A DNA stretch of 64,000 nucleotides from Ophiura sarsii (lineage: Eukaryota > Echinodermata > Ophiuroidea > Amphilepidida > Ophiuridae). Location of the stretch: assembly GCA_035610835.1 (NCBI GenBank), contig CM069452.1, positions 67,490,919-67,554,918 of the forward strand, in the 5' to 3' direction. The translations under genes and the position numbers were made by a program. Under the pieces are notes generated by a model. The model saw only the letters and a list, made by a program, of their open reading frames with translations, had not been told where the DNA came from and did not search any database. Shown piece by piece: positions 22,899 to 35,032 of this stretch (its first letter is position 1; each line of letters opens with the position of its first letter).

Positions 22899-23331
22899 GG
22901 CCCCCCCCCCCCCCCCCCAAAAAAAAAAATGTTATGTTGTCCTCGACCGCCCGCTCGTCATTTTAGGGCCGCTCCATTTTTTGGGGGGTTTTTTCAGATT
23001 TTTTTTTTTTTTAAATCGTTGTTTGTTTTTTTAAAAATCGTATTTTTTTAACAAAAAAATCTGATTTATTTTTTTCTTTCCAGATTTTTTTTTTTCCAGA
23101 CTTTTTTTTCAGATTTTTTTTTTAACAGTTTTAAATGGCATTAATATTAAATTAAGTGTTTATAACATACATGTGCGGCTCTTAGAGTGATTTTAACTTC
23201 TTGTTGGCTGAACTTTGAGCTTCTGCTCATAAAAGAACATTTAAAAAAAAAATTAAAATTAAAAAAAATCCGCCCGCCCGCCCCTCCTCTCTGAAAGCTG
23301 TCGAGGACAACATAACAAAAAAATTTTGGCC
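22899..23331. mobile_element. Harbinger-like MITE, family C, copy 3
   Basis: TTA on both sides, outer GGCC ends, inner TGTTATGTTGTCCTCGACC / TCGAGGACAACATAACA inverted repeat. The left end has a C-run, and the interior is expanded by T-runs to 433 bp. Confidence 0.82.
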
Positions 23332-23440
23332 TTATGGCTATTTCTTTTAAAGCCAAAACAATTAAATACTTTGTCTCAGCGCCTTTTGGCTAAAAAGCTA
23401 TGTGCTATGTAATCTATTTATTTTTTACCAAAATAAGCTA

Positions 23441-24026
23441 GGGTAGGTGTGGGTAATACGAGACCTTTAAGACATTTGCATAATTAAAATACAAAATAAC
23501 TGACTCAAATTTAAGCAAAGTTTGTTATTTGTAATCTATAAAAAAAAGAAAAAGAAAGTAGGTTGGGTGTGGGTAATACGGGACCTTTAAGACATTTGCA
23601 TACCGTCATGCTGGCTGTCCCATATTACCTTCACCAATTGTGAACCCACGGGTCCCATTCAATGCATTATAACACCAATGTACACTGTACTAGCGAAGCA
23701 CACACACAATACATGTTGGACCAACACCTGAAACATGCTTAATAATGCAAAAATTCAGGTCACGCCCCCTTTCCTTTTCTTTACCATCATATTCTATGAA
23801 AACACTATTTTTATATTAGACCAAAAATATGGGTGCATTTTTCCTTAAATTGACAGGTTGTGGTGATTTTCTGGCTGGTAATTCTTCCGGTAGCTTTGAT
23901 AAATAGTCATGCAATTCACTAAGGGTTTGATCTATCTAATAGAGGGCGCTATTAAAAGTGCTTGTAATGCCAGACGGCTGTAGATGAGATTTCAGTGATG
24001 CGGTCCCGTATTACCCACACCTACCC
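23441..24026. mobile_element. TA-type MITE (GGGTAGGTGTGGGTAATACG ends)
   Basis: Left GGGTAGGTGTGGGTAATACG and right CGTATTACCCACACCTACCC with TA on each side. The left end region (about 45 bp ending AGACATTTGCATA) is repeated near 23560-23602, an internal duplication. Confidence 0.75.
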
Positions 24027-24638
24027 TATGTCATTTGCAATTTTTTTAAATTTTTGTTATAAAAATCAAAATGTAGTCAATAGTTTTGCTTTTGTCTTTT
24101 TTATAAAAGTAATCAGATATGCTTGTGTTCTCTTTATCTCTTAACTTCACAAAGTAAGTTGAATGTGTGTTCTCAGTCACAAGGTTGCCAAGTATCAAAA
24201 CTTACTAGGTTTTTTTTGGGGGGGGTGGGGTTTGGCCTAATGTTATTTATATGTAGGTGAGGGTTTCAAGAACAAAGTTTCAAAATTAAGGCTTTTGTAT
24301 ACAGGGTGAGTAAAAAAACCTGGGCAGTCCGGCCCCTATCAAATTACGCCAGGGAGCCAGCTAGCAAAATGTTAAGATTTTTTCCTACACATATGAGACC
24401 TGTCATCACAAAATGAAAGTTATTTGTTTTCTTCAGGTTTGTCCAGATTCAAAATGTTCAGAAAACAAGCTTTAAAACAATACGCAACATGTCATAATTG
24501 GTCTATGTTTTCCCCATCAAAATTCCAATTGAAGCTGCAAAATTCCTTTGTTTTCTATTGTTTTTTATGTTTATTGGACCATATCTCCTAATGCACACTG
24601 TCAACTTAATGCTCATTTTGTAGTAACAGGTCTCATAT

Positions 24639-24884
24639 GTGATGCAGCACATCAAAAGGGGGACTTTGCGGCTTTGTGTTTTTTACGATATAAAAATGAA
24701 AACAGACAGAAAAAAATAATAATAATAATTTAGGAGTCATTTTCTCTTGTAAATCCTGAATGCCTATATCAATTTTTATCAATTTGATGTCATTTCAAAG
24801 CATAGAAAAAGCTCTGAGAGCATAATTAATAAACTCAAATTGACTTCACCGGCAAAGTTCCCTCTTTTTGATGTGCTGCATCAC
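24639..24884. mobile_element. Putative MITE with GTGATGCAGCACATC ends
   Basis: GTGATGCAGCACATCAAAA and TTTTTGATGTGCTGCATCAC are inverted repeats that continue through GGGGGACTTTGC / GCAAAGTTCCC. Flanks ATAT and ATGA match only in part. The GTGATGC terminus recalls the 4-bp-duplication family. Confidence 0.5.
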
Positions 24885-25606
24885 ATGATCGCCTGTTTGG
24901 GCACACCAGAGAATTGCTTATAGAAAACAGACTACTTATTTTTGTTTTTGCCAATTCGTTTTCAAAAATCGGAAACAATCCACAAGTAACGCTAATTTCA
25001 TAATCATAGCGTGCACCGCTAAGATGTGACAGTAAATAAACTGATATCTGACATCCAAACTGAACTTGTGATTTTTGTTTTCCATGCTAGAATTACGATT
25101 TCCTGTTTACATAATTACGCAACTGTCTGTCACTTTGGGATGAAAAAGTCTCAAGATATGCTGAAAGTGTAATGGTAAACAAGACTTTATACTATTTTTG
25201 AAAACTCAAATATAAGGCCATTTTTGTGTGTGTATGATTTTCCTTTTTTTTCTTTTCTTTTTTTTTCTTCTTTTTTTGCTGACAATATTACTGACAGACC
25301 GTGGTTCATGACAAGACGAAATCAGTAAATGTCAATTTGACTAATGTTTCTAGTGTGATAATAGTTTAAAAGCAATATATTCAAGCAAACTTATTCATTT
25401 GAAGCAGAAAATAGTAATATTTTGACAAATTATGGGTAAAATTTAAATCTTAAAAAAAAAAGCGACCCTGATTTTCAAGATTTTAGGGTAGGTCAACACA
25501 ATTTTGTTGCCTAATAAATGGGTCATTGCTGAGAAAAAAAAGGATGTCATGCAATGTTGACTGCTTCAAGAGGCCTGCACACAGTCAGAGCAAATAATTA
25601 TGAATA

Positions 25607-26289
25607 CAGGGTGTATCAAAAAAATTAGGACACTTTTTGATGATGGTTTAAATCCTTGTTAAATCACTGAAGCATGACCAATTTTTATTTCAATGTAAAG
25701 TACAACCGATAAAGATAAAATCCTGAAGAGATAAGAAAAATCCATCATTAATTAAGGAAATTGTGACCTATTAGGCAAGGCAATCTATTTTGTAGTATGT
25801 ACAATGGTCATTCACACAGTAACAGTAGAGTAACATGAACGCGCGCACACTATTTATGCCAATATCATGGTAATGAACCATCTACAGTGGGTTCGAGAAC
25901 TTTTTTAATTTGCACAGAATATGCATGCATCTGATTTGTGGATTATTTAGCCAGTATTGATTTGTGCCAGAATTAAATGGATTACCAAACTAATCTTTGC
26001 TATTGACTGATAGATTATTTCTATGTTTATAAATATTGTAACGTATTGAAACGTAAACCATGTTATTTACTGGTCTATACATGTAAATCCCATTGTACAA
26101 ACCAGTAAATGACATGGTTTATGCAAATTATGCTAGTTTTCTTATTTTTGATCGGATTGATCTCTTATTTTCAGGATATTATAATAATTAATTGGGCTTT
26201 ACATTGAGACTAAATTGGTCATGGTCCAATGATTATAACAAGTATTACACCGTCATGAAAAAGTGTCCTAATTTTGTTGATACACCCTG
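25607..26289. mobile_element. Mariner-like MITE (CAGGGTGTATCAAAA ends)
   Basis: Inverted ends CAGGGTGTATCAAAAAAATT and AATTTTGTTGATACACCCTG, extending through AGGACACTTTTTGATG, with TA duplications. TA|CAGGGTG termini are common in Tc1/mariner-related MITEs. Inside is a second inverted repeat, AAACCATGTTATTTACTGGT / ACCAGTAAATGACATGGTTT (26057-26121). No transposase. Confidence 0.85.
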
Positions 26290-26711
26290 TATTTTTGACA
26301 GATTTTAACCAAGTATTTGAGATTACATGATAAGAAATCATTATTAAAGTGGTATGCAAGGATGTCTGGGGCGATGGAAAAAAAGGCTTCAAAACTAAAG
26401 GTAAACACGACAGATGTTCAAACAAATCAATTGCGTACAAAAATCTATTTTTATATTCGTATTCTATATTTTACAGGTTTTCTAGTTCATAGAAAATGTC
26501 CTAATATTTTGAACTTTTATGAATCAGAAACATTGTGTGATGTGAAGATTATAGAGAAACAGCCCCCTGTGGGCCCTATAGGGCTTAGCACTAAAGTGCT
26601 TGCAGTGCTCCGTACCACTACCAAAATATACAAAAATAAAAACAACAATATTTACAAAAACAAAAAAACCCAATAAAAACATAAACAACAATAAAACAAC
26701 AATAAAAATTT

Positions 26712-26744
<33 letters not shown>

Positions 26745-27567
26745 TTTAAAATAAATAAATAAATAAAAATAGATTGATTGATTGATTGATCGATCGACCG
26801 ATTGATATTTTGATTAATTCCTCTTTAAATTTACTTATAAAAACAAGAATATTAAAATGAATACATTCAGGTGTGGGTTGGGCATGTGTGGGGTAAGCTG
26901 CAGCATCTTCAATCCTACCCTAACACTTTCCACGCGGCTATTGGTTTTACCACATATGCAAAACAGATTTTTCAGAATCCTTTCCCAACTTTCAAGGACT
27001 ACCTCAAGGATTACTGAACCAATACCAGGCATGTTTGTACTTATTTTAAAGCATTTCTAATAGTGATTCCAAATATGGTAATGAAATTCAATAATTTTGA
27101 CATTTTTAAACATTTTGTGAAATGTTGAAATGTAGTCTGCAGCCGCCTGCCGCATGGAAAGCGTCGATAAGGTTCCTTCTATTCTAAGACTACACGATCC
27201 ATTTGCTGGCAGTGCCTGCTTCGGCAAAACCCACTCATTTATTATTTGCCAATTGAAAATCTTTCATACTCAAATCAGCTCATTGACTGACCACCCTCTC
27301 CTTGATGACTTTCGCATGTCTCATAATTATCGAATTGGTCCCTATATAATAATCTCTCCGTAATAAATTGGAATGCTAATGCGGGTAATAATCCTGCAGT
27401 CACATAATGGCTGGTGGCGGTAGTGGCAGGCAGTGGCGGTAGTGGCAGGCAGCGGCGGTGTACAGAAACTCAATATCCATGTGCGTCTGTTCTTTTCATA
27501 TTTGGTGTAAAGTGAATGTCCTGCTGTCTTTATGGATATTTGTTTGTGACTATAATAAGCCAATTTA
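26290..27567. other. No gene recognised; simple-sequence tract at 26625-26806
   Basis: A 26625-26806 tract combines AACAAYAATAAAA-type sequence, an A-run, AAATAAATAAAT and GATTGATTGATTGATCGATCG. GGTAGTGGCAGGCAGTGGCGG repeats weakly at 27418-27458. ORFs of 65-119 codons have no recognised motif. Confidence 0.5.
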
Positions 27568-27867
27568 GGCCAAACAAAGTGCTGTGCGAAGAAGAAAAAA
27601 ATGATTTTTTTTTTTTATTTTTTTATTTTTTTTTAATCGAAAATCGGCTATGAGGTATGCAGTTTTTGTTGTTGTTGTTGCTAATCTAAGCTTCAGAGAA
27701 TTTTTTTAAAACTTTTTTTCTAAAAATCACAACAACAAATCAACAACAACAAATCGCAAAAAAAAAAAAAAAATTATAGGCCTCAGCGCATAGACCTACG
27801 TGCTGTAGCTCATTTCACATACCAATGCAGGCGGGCTTCTGAGACAGACTATCTTCTTTGTTTGGCC
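27568..27867. mobile_element. Harbinger-like MITE, family B, copy 3
   Basis: TTA|GGCCAAACAAAG and CTTTGTTTGGCC|TTA, with TTCTGAGACAGAC near the right end and the AGCGCATAGACCTACGTGC word shared in inverted orientation with the 1542 copy. Confidence 0.85.
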
Positions 27868-27870
27868 TTA

Positions 27871-29633
27871 TTAATACTTTCTTCCTCGGTGTGTGGGTGA
27901 CCAATTAGTATATTAGGGTCCTCAATTGGGGGGGGGGGGATAGGGGTGCATGTTGTTTATCATCAGGGAATAATCGCCTAATCTTGTCAAAATACTTGAG
28001 TTTGACATCCATTTTGCCTTTTTGATACTATTAAACTCCTATACGTAATTAACACATATTTTTGTACGATAAATTATGACATTGAGCTCATGCCATATCG
28101 TCATTACATAGCGCCATCAACAGTATGCTCCCCAAAGAGTTACGGTTACGCCATGTTCAAGTGAGCGCTGATTCGTTAACAGCCTTCCGCAATATGCAAG
28201 GAATTCATGTAGACTTTCATTAAGTCTGTCAGATACAAACAATGATGGTACTGTGTATATTTAAAGGAAAGTCACTACATTAATTCAAAATGTTTAAAAC
28301 AAACAATTACTCATATTTCAGGCTTATTTATTCGATCCAAGTCAGAAAATGTACAAGATGTGTTATTAAACTGTCATTTTATATTAAAGGAAAAGATACA
28401 AAATAATTATAAATCAAATCAAATAATTAAATATTTTACCATTTTCAATTTTGGACTAGCCCTCCTAGTGAGCCACTATCCAGGGAAATACTATAAAGAA
28501 AGAATATAGAAACACTGAGTCAACCATCCTCCTAGCTGAGTCACAGGTTCGGTTCTCGGATTGATCGGTTCTTGGATTGGGAGTAATTTTTCTAGGCTTA
28601 TAGATAGAGTAGTCTTAAGGTAGGACTTTTTTGGACCAGGGTGGTTAACAGGAAACTCAAAATCAATTGTATAGGGCCTAAAAACAATGACACTTTATTA
28701 ATTAATTCAGAAGAGTTTGGGCACAAAAGGCTCACATGGCGCATTATATACCGTATGCAGTGTTTTCACTCACCCTATACAAAAGGTGAAATACCGTTCA
28801 CTTTTGATTCTCACCCTTGACAAATTTACTCAAGAGTGAAAAATGTTGGAAATTACATTGTTTAAATGCTGTCTTTAAAAACACTGCACTAGCACAACAT
28901 TTGGCCATCATCATTTTGGTTTTTCACCCTCGAGAGATTTACCCAGTGAAATTGCTGGTACGCTTGCGTATGGCAAAATAGCGCAGGTACGGTTGGATTA
29001 CTTTTGCATGAGGAGAGATAAAAAACACATATTTCTCACCAATTTTCTCACAAATTCTTCCCTCTCGCAGTTTTTTGGATTCCCCAACATTTGACACCCC
29101 CTCTGTCACTCAGAACAGAAATGCCTGCAACAGGAATACAATTTCTTATGAGATGGCAGCAAATGGGATGTTGTACACAACATTGTTTGGTTAGGCCTCC
29201 CTCCCTAATGTACTGCCTGTGTGTTGCCTCACAATTATAATTGGCTCGTACAGCTGTAGCATAAAAAAAGGGATTTCCCCAGATAAAGTACCTATAAAAA
29301 GGAGAATAATTATACTATCGTAAGCGATACTAGACGCACCAATGAACCCATCTGTACCTCAACGTATCGCTCAACGGACACAAATTTGAAAACAATATTT
29401 TCATCTTTTGAGCTTGTAAATGAAATTCCTATGATTCAAAAACAAATATTAAAAATGATGACTTTGAAGAATCTGAAGGGAAAAAAACAAAAAAAACTGT
29501 TTTATGGGTAAGGTCAAGTAAAATAAATTACATGTTTATGATGTTGCTCATCCTGATTTTTTGAAGACAAGGAGGAGGCAGGGCTTTACTATTTACCCAT
29601 TTTTTGCTATTTATTCCAAAATGGCTGCCATCT
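27871..29633. other. No gene recognised
   Basis: AT-rich DNA with one G-run near 27930. No ORF with a family motif on either strand. Confidence 0.5.
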
Positions 29634-29637
29634 TTAA

Positions 29638-30123
29638 AGGGCACAGAGAGATTTCACAAAAAAAATGAAATTCAATATTTTCACATTGTTTAGATAGCTG
29701 ATATACATAGAAACCCTCTCAAGTAAGATTTCTTCAAAAAAAATCAGTAAAAATGAAAAATAAAGACATTTTGCTCAGCATATCCAAAGGTATATTAGTG
29801 CTTTTCACTTTTTTTTGTATTTTGGTTAAAAGTCACCACCAATTGAATCAGGGAGGTCATGACTATGCATCACGTAACAAGCCGTGGGTGGTCTTCAAGG
29901 TTATTTTGAATAAACATGAAACAAATAAGTAAGAAGCCATCTGTGGCCTTTTAGATGAATTTGGGTAGTTTCGATGTGATCACATAGAAACTCAAAATGC
30001 AAGCAAATCCACGTATTTCACATGAAATACTGTCAATTAAGTTCTTTAATTTTGGGTGGTAGTAAGAACGTATAAGCAAAAATTCAATTCAATTCAATTT
30101 AGGGGTATCGTAGATGTGTCCCC
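29638..30123. mobile_element. Putative T2-like element (TTAA duplication)
   Basis: TTAA|AGGGCACAGAGAG at the left and TAGATGTGTCCCC|TTAA at the right; the TIR is short and imperfect. An internal block (29695-29931: AGAAACCCTCTCA through TGAATAAACATGAAAC) recurs at 45780-46015. Confidence 0.5.
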
Positions 30124-30608
30124 TTAAATAGCCATATAGATAAAATAGCTTAAATAATAATTTAACTACCCTACGATGAGCTTAATAATTAGCAAACAAT
30201 ATCACACACAATATCTATCTCTGCGCATTTGATTACGTATTAATATATATTATGAATAGATTTCAATATTTATGGCCCTCTGGCTAACGAACAATGCTTT
30301 AAAAAATAACAATTAAATAAAATGTACGCACACCTGGACTTCCAATAGAATTTTCTCTTATAGTCTTTACAACAGTTTGAATGAATGAGCATGCATAAAA
30401 ATAGAGCTGTTTATTATTGTGTTCAAATGTATGCTGTGTTGTACAAATTGGTAACAAATACATAGTGGTATTTATATTGGTATCAAAGAGGCATGATTTC
30501 ACATGCCTAATATCTTCACATATTATATTTAGGGTGACAGGGAATTAATCCTGTTCTATGGGCCCAACCTACCCTTTTTGTCTCCTTCTTTTTGTTGCAA
30601 TTTTTTTT

Positions 30609-30690
30609 AATATTAATTTTATTTTATTTTATTTTATTTTATTTTATTTTATTTTATTTTATTTTATTTTATTTTATTTTATTTTTATTT
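30609..30690. repeat. (TTTTA)n microsatellite
   Basis: About 16 tandem TTTTA pentamers, followed by T-rich sequence to 30716. The two phased ORFs over it are artefacts of the repeat. Confidence 0.9.
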
Positions 30691-31167
30691 TTTTATTTAT
30701 TATTTTTTTTTTTTTGTGTGTGTGGAAAATTGCTGAAAATTCACCGACAGTTTGGGGGGAGGGGGGAAACAAAGACAAAAAAACCAAAAAAATGCCTGCC
30801 CTACCTGAGAGAGGTCCGTTTGCCTAGAGAACATGGTTTGGTGGGTTTTTTGACGCCTTGAAGCTTGGGAAAATTGTAGATTTACCACACATTTAGCACC
30901 CAAAATGTTTTTAAAAATCATTGATAATATTGCACGATTCCTTGTTTTAAACCAAGCAACATTTTGAACTTCAGTATGAACTTTAGATGACAATTGAATT
31001 TCAGTTATTTCAGACAAATTTGAATTATTTTACAAATGGATTTTTTTAAAAGTATCGATGGCACTTGGGTAGATTCTCAAAATCAAACTGGGAAGGGGAA
31101 GGGGTCAAAAGGTATAATCTGTGTGGCCTTAGAACGATTTCTTCAAAAAATGTAAGTGCTTAAATAA

Positions 31168-31234
31168 GGCCAACAAAAAAAAGACTTGACTTGCCCTTTC
31201 CGACCAACTCGAATTTTCGGAAATCTAGGGTCGC

Positions 31235-31273
<39 letters not shown>

Positions 31274-31478
31274 GAAAGAAGCACATAACAATAAAGAAAG
31301 ATGAAAACGTGTTTTTGAGTAGTATCTGCTTGTTTAAAAAAAAATCAAAATAAAAAAAAAACCAACAAAAAAGTGTTTTTGTGCAGTAAATTTTTTCCAA
31401 AAAATAAAATAAAAATCCGACCGTCCGACCCTGACTTTGACCCTGAAAGGGCAAATCAACTTTCTTTCTTTTTTGGCC
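31168..31478. mobile_element. Harbinger-like MITE, family E (ACTTGCCCTTTC), copy 1
   Basis: TAA|GGCCAACAAAAAA and TTTTTTGGCC|TAA. Inner GACTTGCCCTTTCCGACC is opposed by GACCCTGAAAGGGCAAATC. It is the inverse orientation of the copy at 33777. A T-run of about 30 nt (31238-31269) lies inside. Confidence 0.82.
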
Positions 31479-31931
31479 TAATAATACAAATCAAAAATCA
31501 AAAATCAGCATTTGTTCTTAATTTTAGAACAAAGTCTAATACAACAAGGAGTTATTATAACTATAATAACTCCTTGCTTACAAACACTGAAGACAATGAA
31601 GCAGGCCAAGCTGAATTAGTGAACACAACAGACTACTGTACCAGATAGAGGAGGCTGTTAAAATGTAGTTCATTCCTGTGCCACTTTCAAATGTCAATTC
31701 CAATTTTACAACTATTTTCGCACAAAATATCTGTGTCTCTTGACATTTCTGAAAGTGAAAGGTTCCCTGGCCATCATTGCATCAATATACCGTGTAAAAG
31801 GAAAGCTGGTCTACTTTAGGCGATGGGTACAAACACAGGCAAACTGACCTGTCAAGTTCGGTCGGTCGTTTCGTCAGTTTTTTGGTGTTGTTTTTTAAAT
31901 TTCCACTTGGAAATGTCCGCACAGTTTTTTA

Positions 31932-32304
31932 AATCTGTAGAAATGTTACCGTATCTTGACAAGCAGAAAATAAAATATTTTGGTTGGTTGCACGTTTTTC
32001 ACCGATTTCTAAAAAATAAAATAAAAATGGGGCGGTCGGGCCTGTAGAGGGTTTCTTTTTTCATCACCTTACTACAGAAAAAGCCTAAGTTTTAACTACG
32101 CAACTTTGATCCTTTTTTTTTCAATCTGTAGAAATGTTACCGTACCGTACTCTTGACAAGCAGAAAATAAAATATTTTGGTTGGTTGCACGTTTTTCACA
32201 GATTTCTAAAAAATAAAATGGGTCGGTCGGGCCTGTAGAGGGTTTCTTTTTTTCATCACCTTACTACAGAATAAGCCTAAGTTTTAACTACGCAACTTTG
32301 ATCC
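31932..32304. repeat. Two-copy tandem repeat, about 181 bp each
   Basis: 31932-32112 and 32123-32304 run in the same direction from AATCTGTAGAAATGTTACCG to CTACGCAACTTTGATCC and differ only by small indels. A short T-run separates them. Non-coding; origin unknown. Confidence 0.85.
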
Positions 32305-33051
32305 AGCGCACAGCTCTATTCCGTGTGCAAAGTGACATCACAGTGGGAGAGAAGCAGATCAAAGAAGTCTTCCCACAGTGCATTGCGCGAATGCCAGCCA
32401 ACTGAAGCTTTTTTCACACGATGCATTTGTCGAGCTCGTAAGTTTTAGAAATAAGAAAAAGGAACATTGATAATTAATTAATTCATTGATGTTAACTAGA
32501 ACCTAAGAGCTCCAACGATGAACGCGCTATGAAGCCATGATTGTGTGCATGTCTATGCCAACCAAGCCAAATTGGAGTCCAGAATTATAGGGCATTTTGC
32601 AAAAAAACGCAACGCATTGTGGTGGTGTCTTTAAAATCTTCTTTGGAAGCAGATAATGCACAAATCTGTTCCATGGAGAAAGAGTTGCATCAAATTGCCT
32701 GATTGGGATGGAATCCAATGCAACACTGCCCTCTATAGTTGTGGTACCTACAAATTATACAATACATCAGCATGGGGGCAGTATTCACAATAACTGACTG
32801 GAATCATCACAGGAGGGTTCTACAGATGGTGAGCCTACAGACTACTGACAGAGCTCAATTATTATGAAACAAAAATTTAGCTTGCATTGGGTCACCAAAA
32901 AAATCTAGATATATTTTTTAATTACACAACCACGTACAACGTAACAAAAGATGTCATCAATTTTGAGTTGACAATCCAGTTGACTTGTATGGCTTATGGG
33001 CCATTTAAAAAAAGGCATATTTTACATTTTGCTTGCTTTTAAGCTTCATGA
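32305..33051. other. No gene recognised
   Basis: Mixed-composition DNA. A 63-codon ORF on the minus strand (32527-32718) has no recognised motif. Confidence 0.5.
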
Positions 33052-33059
33052 ATTATAAA

Positions 33060-33728
33060 CAGGCCTGGAAATAGCACCCGCCCGCCCATAGCGGGTAACT
33101 TTTGCAGTGGGCGGGTGAAGATGCAAAAGAACCAGCCCACTGGCTAGTACACCATTTTGAAACTCACATTGTGTAAGTAAGTTACACTGGCTGGTGGAAT
33201 TTCTGTCGGGCAGGTATTTTTGTAGAGCATGTGTGGTCTAGTGGAACAGCGCAGGTTTCATGATACAAAGGTTGTGAGTTCTAGCCCCACTACGGCCAAC
33301 GTGTTTGTATCCTTGGGCAATGTACTAAGTGTCAATTGCCTCGTCGACCCAGGCGAGATCGGGAAGCTGTTAGGGGATAATACAATCTAAGTGCTGATAC
33401 ATTTGTGTGCGCCTCGGCTGCCCGTTAAGTGAAGCGATGTGATTGTGACGATTTCCTAATGGCAGCAAGAAATACTGTGGTTCGGAAGTCACGTAGAAAT
33501 GGTGGTCCCGTGCATCGGAAGACCAATACCCAAGCGAGCACATTAAAAAAAAGTTACAGACTCTTTCGTAAAGAGTAGGGGATCATCCCGGTCTGTATCT
33601 GTTCACACACTTTCGGATGAGCGCTACTATCTAGCGCTATATAAATGCTTTCATGTATGTATGTATGTATTTTTGTAAAAGTTACCTACCCAACTGACTG
33701 GTTGAAAAAATCTGAAGTTCCAGCCCTG
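33060..33728 (+). mobile_element. hAT MITE, GC-hairpin family, copy 2, holding a SINE
   Basis: CAGGCCTGGAAATAGC and GAAGTTCCAGCCCTG ends with a perfect 8-bp duplication ATTATAAA (33052-33059, 33729-33736). The core has CCCGCCCGCCCATAGCGGGT and GGGCGGGTGAAGATGC. A tRNA-SINE at 33225-33666 splits it; without it the element is about 215 bp. Confidence 0.9.
33225..33666 (+). mobile_element. tRNA-derived SINE with LINE-like 3' tail
   Basis: The tRNA-like head has an A box TGGTCTAGTGG (33234-33244) and a B-box-like GAGTTCTAGCCCC (about 33276). A middle TTGGGCAATGTACTAAGTG module, widespread in animal SINEs, follows. The 3' end is AGCGCTATATAAATGC, then CATGTATGTATGTATG. It is flanked by direct repeats GTATTTTTGTA (33214-33224, 33667-33677), of which the first four bases may belong to the tail. 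The tail resembles the end of the L2/CR1-like LINE at 56345, read on the minus strand, so that LINE type may have mobilised it. Confidence 0.85.
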
Positions 33729-33776
33729 ATTATAAAGTGTTTTCAAGAACAGCCAATTACTCCCAGATAAGTGTTA

Positions 33777-34114
33777 GGCCAAAAAAAAAAAAAAGTTGAC
33801 TTGCCCTTTCAGGGTCAAAGTCAGGGTCGGACGGTCGGATTTTTTTTTTTTTTTTTTTTTTTGAAATTTTTTGAAAACTTGATTTTTTTTTTTTTTAAAA
33901 ATTGATTTTTAAACAAGCAGATACTACTCAAAAACACGTTTTCATCTTTCTTTATTGTTATGTGCTCCTTTCAATTTTTTTTCAATTTTTTTTTCAATTT
34001 TTTTTTCAATTTCTTTTTTTTTGAAAAAAAAAAAAAAAAAATCGCGGCCCTAGATTTCCGAAAATTCGGGTCGGTCGGAAAGGGCAAGTCAACTTTTTTT
34101 TGGGGGGGGGGGCC
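33777..34114. mobile_element. Harbinger-like MITE, family E, copy 2
   Basis: TTA|GGCCAAAAAA and GGCC|TTA. Inner TTGACTTGCCCTTTCAGGG opposes GGAAAGGGCAAGTCAAC. GGTCGGACGGTCGGA and CCCTAGATTTCCGAAAATTC are shared with copy 1 in inverted order. Confidence 0.85.
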
Positions 34115-34239
34115 TTAAGATAGATAGTCATTTGTTTGTGCCAGAAAATGACAAATTCTGCGAGTCTATGTTGCTAAAATGGTCAGGAAGTGTACCCCTT
34201 TTCTGTGTGAAAATAGGACATATATTTTGATTAAGCTAC

Positions 34240-35020
34240 ATGTAGGCGTACCGTGTGGTTCAAATTTAACGTGCTTTTTTTACAACGAGAGGGACGGAGT
34301 TACGGACAAAGGGAACAATACAAAACCATTTTATTGATATGTGATGACACTTTCAATAAACATCAACTTATATAGAGGTTAGAGGTCGTAAAATGTAAAT
34401 TCCAGAGATTTTGTCCGTCCCTCACGGGAAAAATACAACTTTGTTTCCTCCTCCATGTAGCTACTAAACTTTTTTTTTAAATAATGAAGTACCCTATCTA
34501 TCGACAGACCCTGTCAGCTCTCAAAAAATAGATATTACAAGTCCCTGAAACCTTATTGGTCCCAGTAAATTCACTTTGAAATGTGATGTCCGTCCCTCAC
34601 GTTACTCTCCTTCCCTCACAGTAACGTATTATTGTTGTTTTTCCCCTTGCATCACAGCTGTTTTACTGTTAGCAAATGTATTATTTATTTTGCTGTAATC
34701 TTGTTTACAAATGCACTTATATGTCACAGATTTGATCTCAATTGATTAAAATCACTTAAAAGCATGTATAACAGATAAATGATAATGTGCAGACGACAAT
34801 TGCTATTATGTCCGTCCCTCACTTCCGTCCCTCACATTATAAAATAAGGTCATAAGGGGCCCAACTCAAAAAAAGTTGTTGTTTTTTTTCCTCTCAAATG
34901 CTATTAATTAACTGTCAAATATTATATTTCAAATTGAATTGGATAAATATTGTTGATTTTAGAAATTAGTCTAATTTTGTCCGTCCCTCACATAAAAAAG
35001 TGTCCGTCCCCATTGACTGT
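34240..35020. repeat. Region with recurring TCCGTCCCTCAC words
   Basis: TCCGTCCCTCAC occurs at about 34414, 34589, 34811, 34824 and 34980, with shorter forms at 34611 and 35003 and an inverted GAGGGACGGA at about 34291. Spacing is irregular, so it is not a tandem repeat. No ORF crosses it. Function unknown; repeated binding sites inside a transposon are one possibility. Confidence 0.7.
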
Positions 35021-35032
35021 CACTGCCGCATA

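Noticed and set aside
24303..24330. Mariner-like terminus CAGGGTGAGTAAAAAAACC
   Set aside because: No inverted partner within the following kilobases, so no element can be bounded.
28758..28886. Possible MITE with CAGTGTTTT ends
   Set aside because: Inverted repeat of only about 10 bases and no matching flanks.
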